64,000 nt of DNA, taken from contig NZ_CP043929.1 in the NCBI RefSeq assembly GCF_008632455.1, positions 3,906,001 to 3,970,000 on the forward strand, given 5' to 3'. The translations under genes were made by a program, and so were the position numbers. Origin of the DNA: Methylomonas rhizoryzae. GTDB taxonomy: Bacteria > Pseudomonadota > Gammaproteobacteria > Methylococcales > Methylomonadaceae. Shown in pieces: positions 1 through 8,479 of this stretch. The notes below the pieces were generated by a model that worked only from the letters and a program-made list of their open reading frames with translations, was not told the DNA's origin and searched no databases. Position 1 is the stretch's first letter, and every line of letters begins with the position of its first letter.

Positions 1-2
1 AA

Positions 3-2975
3 TGGCTCAGTTTTAAAATTGCCGAGAAGACCGATTTGGACAACTTGGTCCATCACGACTCGGTTGAACAGTCCGGCTACCGGGTATGGGCTTGCGGCGA
101 ACACGAACACCGGCGCCGCGACGGTTTCGCCTTGACCGATAAACGCTTCAATCAGCGCCAAACCTTGTACGAAGTCGACCATTGCATTTATTGCCACGAC
201 CGCGACAACGACTCCTGTTCCAAAGGCATCAAAAACAAAAAAGACGGCACGTTCAAAGCCAATCATCTGGGCTCGTTGATGACCGGTTGCCCGCTGCAGG
301 AAAAAATCTCCGAAATGCACTTGGTCAAGCGTCAGGGCGACAACATCGGCGCGCTGGCGATGATCATCATCGACAACCCGATGTGCCCCGGCACCGGCCA
401 CAGGATTTGCAACGACTGCATGCGCGGCTGTATCTATCAAAAAACCGAGGCAGTCAACATTCCGCAAATCGAGACCAACGTCCTGACCGACGTGTTGTTC
501 ATGCCGTGGGGATTCGAAATTTACAGCCTGTTGACCCGCTGGAACCCCCTAAACGTCAAACGCCCGGTCGCCTTGCCTTACAACGGCAAAAACGTGCTGA
601 TCGCCGGCATGGGACCGGCCGGCTACACCCTGGCCCATTACCTGTTGAACGAAGGCTTCGGCGTGGTCGGCATAGACGGCCTGAAAATAGAACCGCTACC
701 CCTGCATTTGACCGGCGACCGCAACAACGCCCCAATGCCGATTTTGGACTTTAAGGAGCTGTACGACGATCTGGACAAACGCATCATGCTGGGCTTCGGC
801 GGCGTGGCCGAGTACGGCATCACCGTGCGCTGGGATAAAAACTTTCTAAAAGTCATTTACCTGACCTTGCTGCGCCGCAATGCGTTTAAATGTTACGGCG
901 GCGTGCGTTTCGGCGGCACCGTCAGCATAGACGAGGCCTGGGAGTTGGGTTTCGACCATATCGCCATCGCTAGCGGCGCCGGCAAACCGACGGTCATCGA
1001 TCTGAAAAACAACATGATCCGCGGCATTCGCAAAGCTTCGGACTTTTTGATGGGCTTGCAATTGACCGGCGCGGCCAAAGAAACCTCGCTGGCCAACCTG
1101 CAAGTCCGGATGCCGTGCGGCGTCATCGGCGGCGGCCTGACCGCTATCGACACCGCCACCGAATTGTTGGCCTATTATCCGTTGCAAGTCAGCAAAATCA
1201 CCAAGCGCTACGACAAACTGGTCGCGCAATACGGTGAAACCGAAGTACGCAGCCGTTACGACGCCGAAGAACTGGAAATCCTGGAAGAATTTTTAGCGCA
1301 CGGCCGCATCATAGAAGCCGAACGCACCCGCGCCGCCGCAGCCGGCGAAACCCCGGATTTTCTGCCGTTTTTGAAACAGTGGGGCGGCGTCACCCTGTTT
1401 TACCGCAAAGGCATCAAAGACTCGCCCGCTTACCGGCAAAACCACGAGGAAATCCACGAAGCCCTGTCGGAAGGCATTTATCTGGCCGAAGGCATGAGCC
1501 CCTTGGAAGCCGTCGAAGACCCATACGGCCATCTAAAGGCAGTCCGCTTCGAAAAACTGGAATTACAAGACGGCAAATGGCGTAAAACCGACGAAGTCGA
1601 GGTCGGCTTGCGCGGCTTGTTCATTGCCGCCGGCACCGCGCCCAACACGATTTACCAAAGCGAACACCCGCGCACCTTCCAAATGGAAGGCAAATTCTAC
1701 AAACGCCACGAACCGGAATGGCTGGACGGCAAAGCGGCATTGGTAGCGATGGCCGACGAAGCCCAGGTAAAAGTCGGCAAACCGGCGCCTTTTACCTCGT
1801 ATTGCAGCGAAGACCGCTACATCAGTTTCTACGGCGACAACCACCCGGTTTATGCCGGCAACGTGGTAAAAGCCATGGCTAGCGCCAAAGACGGCTATCC
1901 CTATGTGGTAAAGCTGTTTGCTGACGAATTGGCCGCGCTGGACCCGGCCGAACAAAACGAACGCAACGCCCGATTGCACGCTTTGCAAGACTCGCTGGAC
2001 GGTTATTTCAAAGCCCACGTGGTTGAAGTCAACCGCTTGACCCCAACCATCATCGAAGTCGTGATCAAAGCGCCGGCAGCCGCCAAAAATTTCGAGCCCG
2101 GCCAGTTTTACCGGGTACAAAACTTCGAATCCCTGGCTCCCGTGGTCGAGGGCACCGCCTTGGCGGCCGAGGGCTTGGCCCTGACCGGCGCCTGGGTGGA
2201 TAAAGAACGGGGCTTGGTGTCCTTGATCGCCTTGGAAATGGGCAGTTCCAGCCGCTTGTGCGCCACCTGGAAGGCCGGCGACCCTTTGGTATTGATGGGC
2301 GTCACCGGCGCACCGACCGAGATCCCCACCGGCAAAACCGTACTGTTGTTGGGCGGCGGCTTGGGTAACGCAGTGCTGTTCTCCATCGGTAAAGCCATGC
2401 GCGCAGCCGGCAACAAAGTGCTGTATTTCGCCGGCTATCGCAACCGTGCCGATTTGTTCAAAGTCGCCGAAATCGAGGAAGCCTCGGACGTCATCGTCTG
2501 GGCCGTCGATAATCGCCCCGGTAACGAAGCGATTCCGGTCACCCGCCCACAGGATAAAACCTTCGTCGGCAACATCGTCGAGGCCATGATCGCATACGCC
2601 GAGGGCCAGCTGGGCGAAACCCAAGTTCGGCTGCAAGACGTGGAACATTTGATCGTCATAGGCTCGGACAAAATGATGGCCGCCGTCAAAGCGGCCCGTT
2701 TCGGCGTGCTAAAACCCTATCTCAAGGAAGGCCACGAAGCGGTAGGCTCGATCAACTCGCCGATGCAATGCATGATGAAAGGGGTTTGCGCGCAATGTAT
2801 GTGCAAGCACGTCGATCCGGACAGCGGCGAAGAAAGTTTCATGTACTCTTGCTACAACCAGGACCAAGCGCTGGACTACGTCGACTTTCCAAATCTGGCC
2901 GCCCGCTTGCGGCAAAATACCGTGCAGGAAAAACTATCATCCTTGTGGTTGACTTACTTGCTGGAGCAAGCCTGA
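3..2975 (+). CDS. Large FAD/NAD(P)H and iron-sulfur oxidoreductase (5' partial)
   Basis: The reading frame is open from the window edge, so the N-terminus is missing; a TTG at 36 is only an internal codon. Seen in order: a Cys-rich segment (CxxC and CPGTGHRICNDCMRGC), which resembles the Fe-S-binding N-terminal part of GltD-type proteins; a Rossmann FAD site (GMGPAG, about residue 190); a second dinucleotide site (GVIGGGLTAIDTA) and the ATG-like FAIAAGT region typical of pyridine-nucleotide-disulfide reductases; then a ferredoxin-reductase/dihydroorotate-dehydrogenase electron-transfer module (FEPGQFYRVQ, LLGGGLGNA) ending in a Cys cluster (CMMKGVCAQCMCKH) like the 2Fe-2S site of PyrK. The combination of both halves in one chain suggests an electron-shuttling or bifurcating NAD(P)H oxidoreductase; the substrate cannot be named. 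A hairpin terminator follows. It is monocistronic as far as can be seen. Confidence 0.75.
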   Translation, partial: WLSFKIAEKTDLDNLVHHDSVEQSGYRVWACGEHEHRRRDGFALTDKRFNQRQTLYEVDHCIYCHDRDNDSCSKGIKNKKDGTFKANHLGSLMTGCPLQEKISEMHLVKRQGDNIGALAMIIIDNPMCPGTGHRICNDCMRGCIYQKTEAVNIPQIETNVLTDVLFMPWGFEIYSLLTRWNPLNVKRPVALPYNGKNVLIAGMGPAGYTLAHYLLNEGFGVVGIDGLKIEPLPLHLTGDRNNAPMPILDFKELYDDLDKRIMLGFGGVAEYGITVRWDKNFLKVIYLTLLRRNAFKCYGGVRFGGTVSIDEAWELGFDHIAIASGAGKPTVIDLKNNMIRGIRKASDFLMGLQLTGAAKETSLANLQVRMPCGVIGGGLTAIDTATELLAYYPLQVSKITKRYDKLVAQYGETEVRSRYDAEELEILEEFLAHGRIIEAERTRAAAAGETPDFLPFLKQWGGVTLFYRKGIKDSPAYRQNHEEIHEALSEGIYLAEGMSPLEAVEDPYGHLKAVRFEKLELQDGKWRKTDEVEVGLRGLFIAAGTAPNTIYQSEHPRTFQMEGKFYKRHEPEWLDGKAALVAMADEAQVKVGKPAPFTSYCSEDRYISFYGDNHPVYAGNVVKAMASAKDGYPYVVKLFADELAALDPAEQNERNARLHALQDSLDGYFKAHVVEVNRLTPTIIEVVIKAPAAAKNFEPGQFYRVQNFESLAPVVEGTALAAEGLALTGAWVDKERGLVSLIALEMGSSSRLCATWKAGDPLVLMGVTGAPTEIPTGKTVLLLGGGLGNAVLFSIGKAMRAAGNKVLYFAGYRNRADLFKVAEIEEASDVIVWAVDNRPGNEAIPVTRPQDKTFVGNIVEAMIAYAEGQLGETQVRLQDVEHLIVIGSDKMMAAVKAARFGVLKPYLKEGHEAVGSINSPMQCMMKGVCAQCMCKHVDPDSGEESFMYSCYNQDQALDYVDFPNLAARLRQNTVQEKLSSLWLTYLLEQA

Positions 2976-3052
2976 TCAACCTATCGGTAAGCGCTACTAA
3001 CGGCGCCGAGCACCGAGCACCGGCAGCGAACTATACTGTCCGGTAAGTGCCT

Positions 3053-3090
3053 AAGGCAGTTGCGGAACCTAGAGGTATCGCAACTGCCTT
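3053..3090 (+). terminator. Hairpin terminator after the flavoprotein gene
   Basis: A 12-bp perfect stem (AAGGCAGTTGCG at 3053-3064 with CGCAACTGCCTT at 3079-3090) encloses a 14-nt loop that can itself form a short ACCT/AGGT pair. Only a weak T-rich tail (ATTGCTTTGAT) follows, so it may be a terminator of modest strength. It separates the oxidoreductase from the antiporter gene. Confidence 0.6.
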
Positions 3091-3130
3091 ATTGCTTTGA
3101 TGATATAACTCTTATCTCGATGAAGGGCTT

Positions 3131-5218
3131 ATGAAGCTCGACGTATTTTTGTCTTTATTCAGTTTGATGTTAATTTCGCTGGCGGTTTTCATGCTGTCGA
3201 AAAAACTCAAGCTACCTTACACCGTGTTGCTGGTGATCGCCGGCTCGCTGCTGGTTCCGTTGTCTCATATCGAATTATTTTCATTCATTACCAGTTTCGA
3301 GCTCACGCCGGAATTGTTGTTTTTCGTGTTTTTGCCGATCTTGATTTTCGAATCGGCCTACAACATGAATATCCGCCACGTCACCGAAAACATCTACTCG
3401 ATCGGCTTGTTGGCAGTCGTCGGGCTACTCGTATCCACTCTGTTCATCGGCATCGCCGGCTTTTACGCCTTCGAAACGGCTGGATTCGACGTCCCCATGC
3501 TGGTATTGCTGTTGTTCGGCGCCATCATTTCGTCGACCGACCCGGTAGCCGTCCTCGCCTTGTTTAAGGAGTACGGCGCTCCGCAACGGCTAACCCTGAT
3601 ATTCGAAGGGGAAAGCTTGTTTAACGACGCCACCGGTTTCGCCGCTTTTTTAGTGACCCTGGATTTGATGCTCAAAGGCTTCCACGGCTTCGACTCCGTA
3701 TGGACGGCCTTGTTTTCCTTTTCCACCATGTTGTTGGGCGGCATTCTGTTTGGCCTGATCATGGGCTTTTTGTTCGCAAAATTGATCGAACGCGTCCACG
3801 GTAACGAGCACCTGGAAATCACGCTGACGCTGCTAGTCGCCCATTTCACCTTCATACTGACCGAAGTCATTTCCGAACATCTGCAAATTGCCGGTCAGGA
3901 AATCCGCTTGTCGTCCATCATCGCTACCTTGACCGCATCCATGGTCATCGGCAATTTCGGCCGCTACAAAATGTCCGCCGACGTCGAAGAATACATGGAG
4001 AAGTTCTGGAGTTACTTCGCTTTCGTCACCAACTCCCTGGTATTCATTTTGATGGGCTTGCTGTTCGCCGACTTGGCGATCGACTTGAATATCGCCTTAC
4101 TGCCTATTTTATTAGGTATCGCCACCGTCGTCGTCGGCCGGGCTGTTTCGGTATACCCCTTGCTTTGGTTGTTGAACCGGACCGGTAAAGAACGACCGAT
4201 TCCCAGCAACTGGATGCATCTACTCGCCTGGGGAAGCTTACGCGGTTCATTGGCGGTAATCATGGTGCTGTTGATTCCCGACGATTTGACCGTGTCCGGC
4301 TGGCACTTCAATTTCAGCGTCAAAGACTTTGTCGCCGCGGTGACCATAGGCAGCATTTATTTCACCCTGCTGGTCAAAGCCACCACGATAGGCAAAGTCA
4401 TGCGCGCCCTAGGCATCGATGCTTTAACCCCCATGGAGCAGGTGGGCTATCACAAGAGTAAGGCGCAAATTTACGACAAGTCGCTGGATAAATTGGAAGA
4501 ACTGTTGCAAGACCAGCAACTGACCCCTAAGCAATACGAAAAACTGAAAAGCCGCTACCAAAGCTTGTACCAAATCGCTTGCCTGGAGTGCAAAAACGCC
4601 ATCGGCGAGTCCGATACCTTAATTGAAGATATGTTGCGCACCTATGCCTTGGGCGTAGAAAAAGAAGCGCTTAAAGACATATTTCTGCGCGGCGAAATCG
4701 AGGAAAAAACCTATAAAAAAATCAGCAACATGCTGAGCATACAAACCGAGCGCATCAAACGCGGTCAGCAACAAGTCCATTCTATCGACGAAAACTTCCC
4801 TATCGACAGCTTGGACCGTTTCGTATCCATTGTCAGCCACCTAGTATTTTGGCGCGATTATCAAGTCAAACCGGAGGAAATTTACCGTTACTATCGCGCT
4901 TTGAAAAAAATCAGCAACGAAGTGCTGAAGGAGTTGGACGCGGTGGAAAACTCCAGCCTTAGAGAAGTATTCGACGACAAAGCCGCGTTAGAAAACCTGC
5001 GCAATCTATTCCGCGCTATCCGCGACAATACCCATGAAAAAATGGAAGCGGTTATTCGTGAAAACGAAGAAATTTTAAGCCGCTTGAACGAAGCCACTAC
5101 CCTGCAATCTTTATCGGTTTTAAGGGAAGAAACCTTGGAAAAATTGCACAAAAACGAAATCATCACCAGCAAGCTGTATATTCTATTAAAGCACGAACTG
5201 GAGCAAAGCGGCCTTTAA
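3131..5218 (+). CDS. Na+/H+ antiporter, CPA1 (NhaP-type) family
   Basis: Inner-membrane cation/proton exchanger. The first ~430 residues are a run of about 12 hydrophobic segments. They contain the CPA1 signature: an STDPVAVLALF motif (ion-binding Asp) followed by FEGESLFNDATGF, the equivalent of the ND motif of NhaP/NHE proteins. Residues ~440-695 are hydrophilic, Lys/Glu-rich and helical, a long cytoplasmic regulatory tail typical of larger bacterial NhaP/YjcE-like antiporters. ATG at 3131 is the natural start because the first membrane segment follows at once. The gene stands alone between two hairpins. Whether it moves Na+ or K+ cannot be told from sequence. Confidence 0.88.
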   Translation: MKLDVFLSLFSLMLISLAVFMLSKKLKLPYTVLLVIAGSLLVPLSHIELFSFITSFELTPELLFFVFLPILIFESAYNMNIRHVTENIYSIGLLAVVGLLVSTLFIGIAGFYAFETAGFDVPMLVLLLFGAIISSTDPVAVLALFKEYGAPQRLTLIFEGESLFNDATGFAAFLVTLDLMLKGFHGFDSVWTALFSFSTMLLGGILFGLIMGFLFAKLIERVHGNEHLEITLTLLVAHFTFILTEVISEHLQIAGQEIRLSSIIATLTASMVIGNFGRYKMSADVEEYMEKFWSYFAFVTNSLVFILMGLLFADLAIDLNIALLPILLGIATVVVGRAVSVYPLLWLLNRTGKERPIPSNWMHLLAWGSLRGSLAVIMVLLIPDDLTVSGWHFNFSVKDFVAAVTIGSIYFTLLVKATTIGKVMRALGIDALTPMEQVGYHKSKAQIYDKSLDKLEELLQDQQLTPKQYEKLKSRYQSLYQIACLECKNAIGESDTLIEDMLRTYALGVEKEALKDIFLRGEIEEKTYKKISNMLSIQTERIKRGQQQVHSIDENFPIDSLDRFVSIVSHLVFWRDYQVKPEEIYRYYRALKKISNEVLKELDAVENSSLREVFDDKAALENLRNLFRAIRDNTHEKMEAVIRENEEILSRLNEATTLQSLSVLREETLEKLHKNEIITSKLYILLKHELEQSGL

Positions 5219-5225
5219 TCCCCCG

Positions 5226-5265
5226 TTTTGCCTCAAGTCGGGCGATGAACCAGCTTGAGGCAAAA
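5226..5265 (+). terminator. Hairpin terminator after the antiporter gene
   Basis: TTTTGCCTCAAG (5226-5237) pairs with CTTGAGGCAAAA (5254-5265), a 12-bp stem with a 16-nt loop, seven bases after the antiporter stop codon. The A/T blocks on both sides would allow it to work on either strand. Confidence 0.65.
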
Positions 5266-5461
5266 AGCCGCCCTCTTCCCCCGAATCCGAACGCCGTCAT
5301 CCGCCGCGCCCGGCCGGTCAATATAACTAAGAAGCTAGACAGTTAGCTTAAACGCCGCCTCGAAACCGGCCGATAATAAACAAACGATTTTGCCGAAATT
5401 TAAAAAAAATCGCCCTTAGGGCGTGTCACCCAACCTTAACACACAGAATCCATCTTTTTTC

Positions 5462-5489
5462 TTGGACTATCGATATTGCTATGTATAAT
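5462..5489 (+). promoter_or_regulatory. Predicted sigma70 promoter of the cold-shock gene
   Basis: A perfect -10 hexamer TATAAT (5484-5489) lies 16 bp after a poor -35 (TTGGAC, 5462-5467). Transcription from here would give a 5' leader of roughly 105-110 nt before the ATG at 5604. A long untranslated leader is usual for cspA-type mRNAs, where it folds in a temperature-dependent way. The 385-bp gap 5219-5603 otherwise holds only the antiporter terminator. Confidence 0.55.
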
Positions 5490-5603
5490 TAACCCTGATT
5501 TAGCTCGGTAATCGTTGTCGCTACAGATGTGCCTACTTCTACCTGCTTTATTCAACACCCGTAACAACCCGCCGGCGACGGCAATTTTGTAAAAGAGAGA
5601 TTT

Positions 5604-5813
5604 ATGTCAGCACAAGTAGAAGGTAAAGTGAAATGGTTCAACGATGAAAAAGGCTTCGGCTTCATCGAACAAGACGGCGGCAAAGACGTATTCGTTCATT
5701 TCAGCGCCATTAACGGCTCAGGCCGTAAAACCTTGAAAGAAGGCCAAAAAGTGACCATGGAAGTGACTAACGGTCAAAAAGGCCTGCAAGCCGAAAACGT
5801 TACCCCGCTGTAA
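5604..5813 (+). CDS. Cold-shock protein, CspA family
   Basis: A 69-residue single cold-shock (OB-fold) domain that binds single-stranded RNA and DNA and acts as an RNA chaperone in the cytoplasm. Both nucleic-acid motifs are intact: RNP1 (KGFGFIEQ, about residues 16-23) and RNP2 (VFVHFSAI, about residues 30-37), with the family opening KVKWFNDEKGFGF. The length is that of the family. A strong ribosome-binding site (AGAGAGA) precedes the ATG. It has its own promoter with a long leader and its own terminator. Which paralogue it is, and whether it is truly cold-induced, cannot be told. Confidence 0.95.
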   Translation: MSAQVEGKVKWFNDEKGFGFIEQDGGKDVFVHFSAINGSGRKTLKEGQKVTMEVTNGQKGLQAENVTPL

Positions 5814-5837
5814 TCGCTTCGCCTTGTAATTTCTGAG

Positions 5838-5862
5838 CCACTGCGGCTAATAGCCGCAGTGG
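5838..5862 (+). terminator. Hairpin terminator of the cold-shock gene
   Basis: A near-perfect palindrome, CCACTGCGGCTA (5838-5849) and TAGCCGCAGTGG (5851-5862), lies 25 bp after the stop codon. The stem is very GC-rich; there is no clear run of T after it. Confidence 0.6.
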
Positions 5863-5993
5863 TCAAGCTACTGGTCCTGCCCCTCGCCTGCAGGTTCAGC
5901 AAACTTAAACCATGGGCTGTTGACTGAGGCGATGCCTGCGCCTTATTGACGGTCGGGATTTTGCTGCTGACGTATTGAGCAGAGCGCGGCTTT

Positions 5994-6024
5994 TTTTGCC
6001 CCCTCTTTACTTAAGGGGGCAAAA
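5994..6024. repeat. Inverted repeat between csp and rimO
   Basis: TTTTGCCCCCT (5994-6004) pairs with AGGGGGCAAAA (6014-6024) around a 9-nt loop. It lies between two convergent genes in a 301-bp gap (5814-6114) with no other gene. It could end rimO transcription on the minus strand, but neither strand shows a T-run after the stem, so the role is uncertain. Confidence 0.4.
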
Positions 6025-6114
6025 TCTAAGGTGCTAACCACACTACAAGTTCTTCGCGCCATTCGCCCTGTCGTGGCGACCATACCGGAAAAGCGTTAAC
6101 GACATCCGCACAGA

Positions 6115-7431
6115 CTAATCGGCGCACAATCTGGCCCACAAGTCGTATTCGTCCGCGTCTTCAATTTGCACCCTAACAAAATCACCCACCTGCAAATGGG
6201 TAGCTCCATCAATGAATACCTGACCGTCGATTTCAGGCGCATCGCTCCTGCTGCGCGCGACCGCACCTTCTTCCACTACTTCGTCGACTAACACCGTCTC
6301 TATTTTGCCGATTCGTCTCAGCAATCGCGCGGCACTGATTTGCGCTTGATGTTGCATGAAGCGCTCCAAACGCTGTTGCTTGACATCTTCGGCTACTGCA
6401 CCGGGCAATGCGTTAGCCGCCGCGCCTTTCACCGGTGAATAAGCAAAACATCCCACTCTATCCAACTGCGCTTCGGACAGAAACTGCAGCAACTCCTCAA
6501 AATCCTGTTCGGTTTCCCCCGGAAAACCGACGATGAAAGTACTGCGTATGGTCAAATCGGGGCAAACTTGTCGCCAAGCACGAATCCGTTCCAAATTGTT
6601 TTCAGCCGCCGCCGGCCGGCGCATCGCTTTCAACACCCGGGAGTTAGCGTGCTGAAAAGGAATATCCAAATACGGCAAGATTTTTCTGTCCGCCATCAGC
6701 GGAATCACCTCGTCGACATGGGGATAGGGATAAACGTAATGCATCCGCACCCAAATGCCCAATTCACCCAAAGCCGCAGCCAGATCGTAAAAACGGGTTT
6801 GCCGTTCCAGTCCGCGCCAGATAGCAGGTTGATACTTCAAATCCAATCCGTAAGCACTGGTATCTTGCGAAACGATCAGCAACTCTTTAACACCCGCATT
6901 CGCCAGATTTTCGGCCTCTTGCATCACACCGTCGATAGGCCGGCTAAGCAAGTCGCCGCGCATGGAGGGAATGATGCAGAACGTGCAACGGTGATTGCAA
7001 CCTTCGGAAATTTTAAGATAGGCATAGTGCTTAGGGGTTAATTTAATGCCTTGCGGCGGCAGCAAATCCATAAAAGGGTTATGTGCCGGCGGCAAATGCT
7101 GATGAACCGCATCGACCACTTCCTCGGTAGCGTGCGCCCCTGTAATTTTCAAAACCTGCGGATGTCTGGCCAAAATTTCATCTTGACGCGCGCCCAAACA
7201 CCCGGTGACGATGACTTTGCCGTTTTCGGCCAAGGCTTCGCCTATGCTATCCAAGGATTCCTCGACCGCCGCGTCTATAAATCCGCAGGTATTGACGATA
7301 ACCAAATCCGAGTCTTTATAGTTAGGCGCAATCGAATAGCCCTCGCTACGCAACCGGGTCAATATCTGTTCGCTATCGACCAAGGCTTTTGGACAACCCA
7401 AACTAATAAAACCTACGCGCGGATTCCTCAT
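6115..7431 (-). CDS. rimO: Ribosomal protein S12 methylthiotransferase RimO
   Basis: Radical-SAM enzyme that adds a methylthio group to the conserved Asp of ribosomal protein S12. The 438-residue length is typical. The N-terminal UPF0004 domain carries three Cys for the auxiliary 4Fe-4S cluster (SLGCPKALVDSE, VNTCGFID, VTGCLGARQ). The radical-SAM CxxxCxxC is present as CNHRCTFC, and a C-terminal TRAM domain follows (about 375-438). The opening NPRVGFISLGCPKALVDSE separates RimO from the related MiaB. It is the last gene of a minus-strand operon with tusE and tusB, 27 bp after tusE. The pairing with sulfur-relay proteins fits a sulfur-modification theme, although RimO takes its sulfur by another route. 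Confidence 0.95.
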   Translation of the reverse strand: MRNPRVGFISLGCPKALVDSEQILTRLRSEGYSIAPNYKDSDLVIVNTCGFIDAAVEESLDSIGEALAENGKVIVTGCLGARQDEILARHPQVLKITGAHATEEVVDAVHQHLPPAHNPFMDLLPPQGIKLTPKHYAYLKISEGCNHRCTFCIIPSMRGDLLSRPIDGVMQEAENLANAGVKELLIVSQDTSAYGLDLKYQPAIWRGLERQTRFYDLAAALGELGIWVRMHYVYPYPHVDEVIPLMADRKILPYLDIPFQHANSRVLKAMRRPAAAENNLERIRAWRQVCPDLTIRSTFIVGFPGETEQDFEELLQFLSEAQLDRVGCFAYSPVKGAAANALPGAVAEDVKQQRLERFMQHQAQISAARLLRRIGKIETVLVDEVVEEGAVARSRSDAPEIDGQVFIDGATHLQVGDFVRVQIEDADEYDLWARLCAD

Positions 7432-7458
7432 TTGTGACTCTCAAAAAAGTTATAAGGG

Positions 7459-7791
7459 CTAAAGACAGGTTGGCGGCTTCGGCAAACCCGCCAATTTACA
7501 AGCATATTTCAGCGGCCCTTGCGGAAACAGTGTTTGCAGGTAGCGACTCGCCGCTTTTTCGTCGCCCAATTGTTTGCGGATTGCCGCGGCGAACATGCGC
7601 GCATTGGGAAGATGTTTGAATTGGCTGTAATAGTTGCGGATGAAATACAGGATTTCCCAATGTTCCTCGCCGATTTCAATGCCGTCCGCGCAAGCCAGCG
7701 CCTCGGCTACTTGACGATTCCAGGCGCTGCAATCGCGCAAGAAGCCATCATCGGTCGTTTCCAAACTTAGGCCATCGACTATCAACACCAT
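7459..7791 (-). CDS. tusE: DsrC/TusE-family sulfur-carrier protein
   Basis: Small cytoplasmic sulfur-relay protein of the DsrC/TusE/DsvC family, 110 residues. In the Tus pathway TusE takes persulfide sulfur from TusBCD and hands it to MnmA for 2-thiouridine in tRNA. Typical features are the W..E....A...GI....EHW motif near residues 24-45 and the C-terminal arm. The arm reads CKLAGLPKPPTC plus one residue: both the penultimate Cys and the second Cys ten residues before it are present. Classical E. coli TusE has only the penultimate one; the two-Cys arm is the mark of true DsrC, which can form an intramolecular disulfide or trisulfide. The start overlaps the end of tusB by 10 bp, so the two are co-translated. 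The symbol tusE is used because tusB is adjacent; dsrC is equally defensible. Confidence 0.88.
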   Translation of the reverse strand: MVLIVDGLSLETTDDGFLRDCSAWNRQVAEALACADGIEIGEEHWEILYFIRNYYSQFKHLPNARMFAAAIRKQLGDEKAASRYLQTLFPQGPLKYACKLAGLPKPPTCL

Positions 7792-8075
7792 GTGGCAATC
7801 ACCGGATTTTGTTCCGTCAGTACCACCAACTCGCCGTAATCTATGGCCTCAACGCCGGTCAACAATTGATCTAAAGCGATACCGTTAACCGTTAACCAAT
7901 CTTGTAAGGCATAAATCCGGCATGTCAATCCTAACAAATGCAAAACTTTTGGATTATCGGCATGTCCCCGGAAAGCGGCCCAAACCGCGCTGCCTTGCAA
8001 TAACACATCGTCTCCGGCTGCAACGCGCAGCATCACCTCATCGGACAATGACGCCTGTGCCAGCAAATGCAGCAT
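7782..8075 (-). CDS. tusB: TusB/DsrH-family sulfurtransferase subunit
   Basis: A 97-residue protein matching TusB (DsrH): it opens MLHLLAQ and ends with YALQDWLTVNGI, IDYGELVVLTEQNP and a terminal W, as in E. coli TusB. In E. coli TusB sits in a TusB2C2D2 hexamer that relays sulfur to TusE. The frame is open 47 codons further upstream into the exporter gene, but the ATG at 8075 is chosen because family homology begins there and because it leaves two bases after the exporter stop. No tusC or tusD lies next to it, which is unusual. Confidence 0.85.
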   Translation of the reverse strand: MLHLLAQASLSDEVMLRVAAGDDVLLQGSAVWAAFRGHADNPKVLHLLGLTCRIYALQDWLTVNGIALDQLLTGVEAIDYGELVVLTEQNPVIATWC

Positions 8076-8077
8076 GA

Positions 8078-8398
8078 CTATTCGACGTGGGTCAATTTCA
8101 AACCCGCAATACCGACAACAATCAGCAAGATAGAAACCAACCGGATCCAATCGGCGGACTCTTTGAACATCACTATACCGATTACGGCAACTCCGACCGC
8201 CCCCATCCCCGTCCAAACCGCATAAGCAGTACCCAACGGCAAGCTTTTAAGAGAAAGCATCAACAAATAAAAGCTGCCCGCCCCGGAAAAACAAGTCAAA
8301 ACGCTAGGCCATAATTTACTGAAACCTTCGTTATACTTAAGGCTCAACGCGAAGACGATTTCCGAACACCCCGCACTGAACAATAACAACCACCCCAT
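8078..8398 (-). CDS. sugE: SMR-family exporter, Gdx/SugE type (probable guanidinium exporter)
   Basis: A 106-residue, four-helix inner-membrane protein of the small multidrug resistance family. The catalytic membrane Glu sits in the first helix (AGCSEIVFALSLKY, residue 13) and the family motif LPLGTAYAVWTGMGAVG follows helix two. The GCSE..FA.SLKY and K...G.AYAVWTG pattern is that of the SugE/Gdx subgroup, characterised as guanidinium/H+ antiporters, rather than EmrE. It is the first gene of the minus-strand operon with tusB, tusE and rimO. The 81-bp gap to the divergent PilZ gene must carry promoters for both; none is clear. Confidence 0.85.
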   Translation of the reverse strand: MGWLLLFSAGCSEIVFALSLKYNEGFSKLWPSVLTCFSGAGSFYLLMLSLKSLPLGTAYAVWTGMGAVGVAVIGIVMFKESADWIRLVSILLIVVGIAGLKLTHVE

Positions 8399-8479
8399 TC
8401 GGTTTTCCTAATCATGCAGAAACATCCAGGCTATTTTACAATACCGGGTCTATCAAACCGTAATTTTTAGCCGCCGCCG

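Noticed and set aside
1563..2648. A 361-codon open frame on the minus strand within the oxidoreductase gene
   Set aside because: It is the mirror of GC-rich coding sequence, with no recognisable family, and overlaps a well-supported gene.
8399..8479. A guanidine riboswitch before the Gdx-type exporter
   Set aside because: An ACGG tetraloop-like sequence occurs on the minus strand, but no paired GC-rich stems of the mini-ykkC type are seen, and the 81-bp gap is too short for a ykkC-I element.
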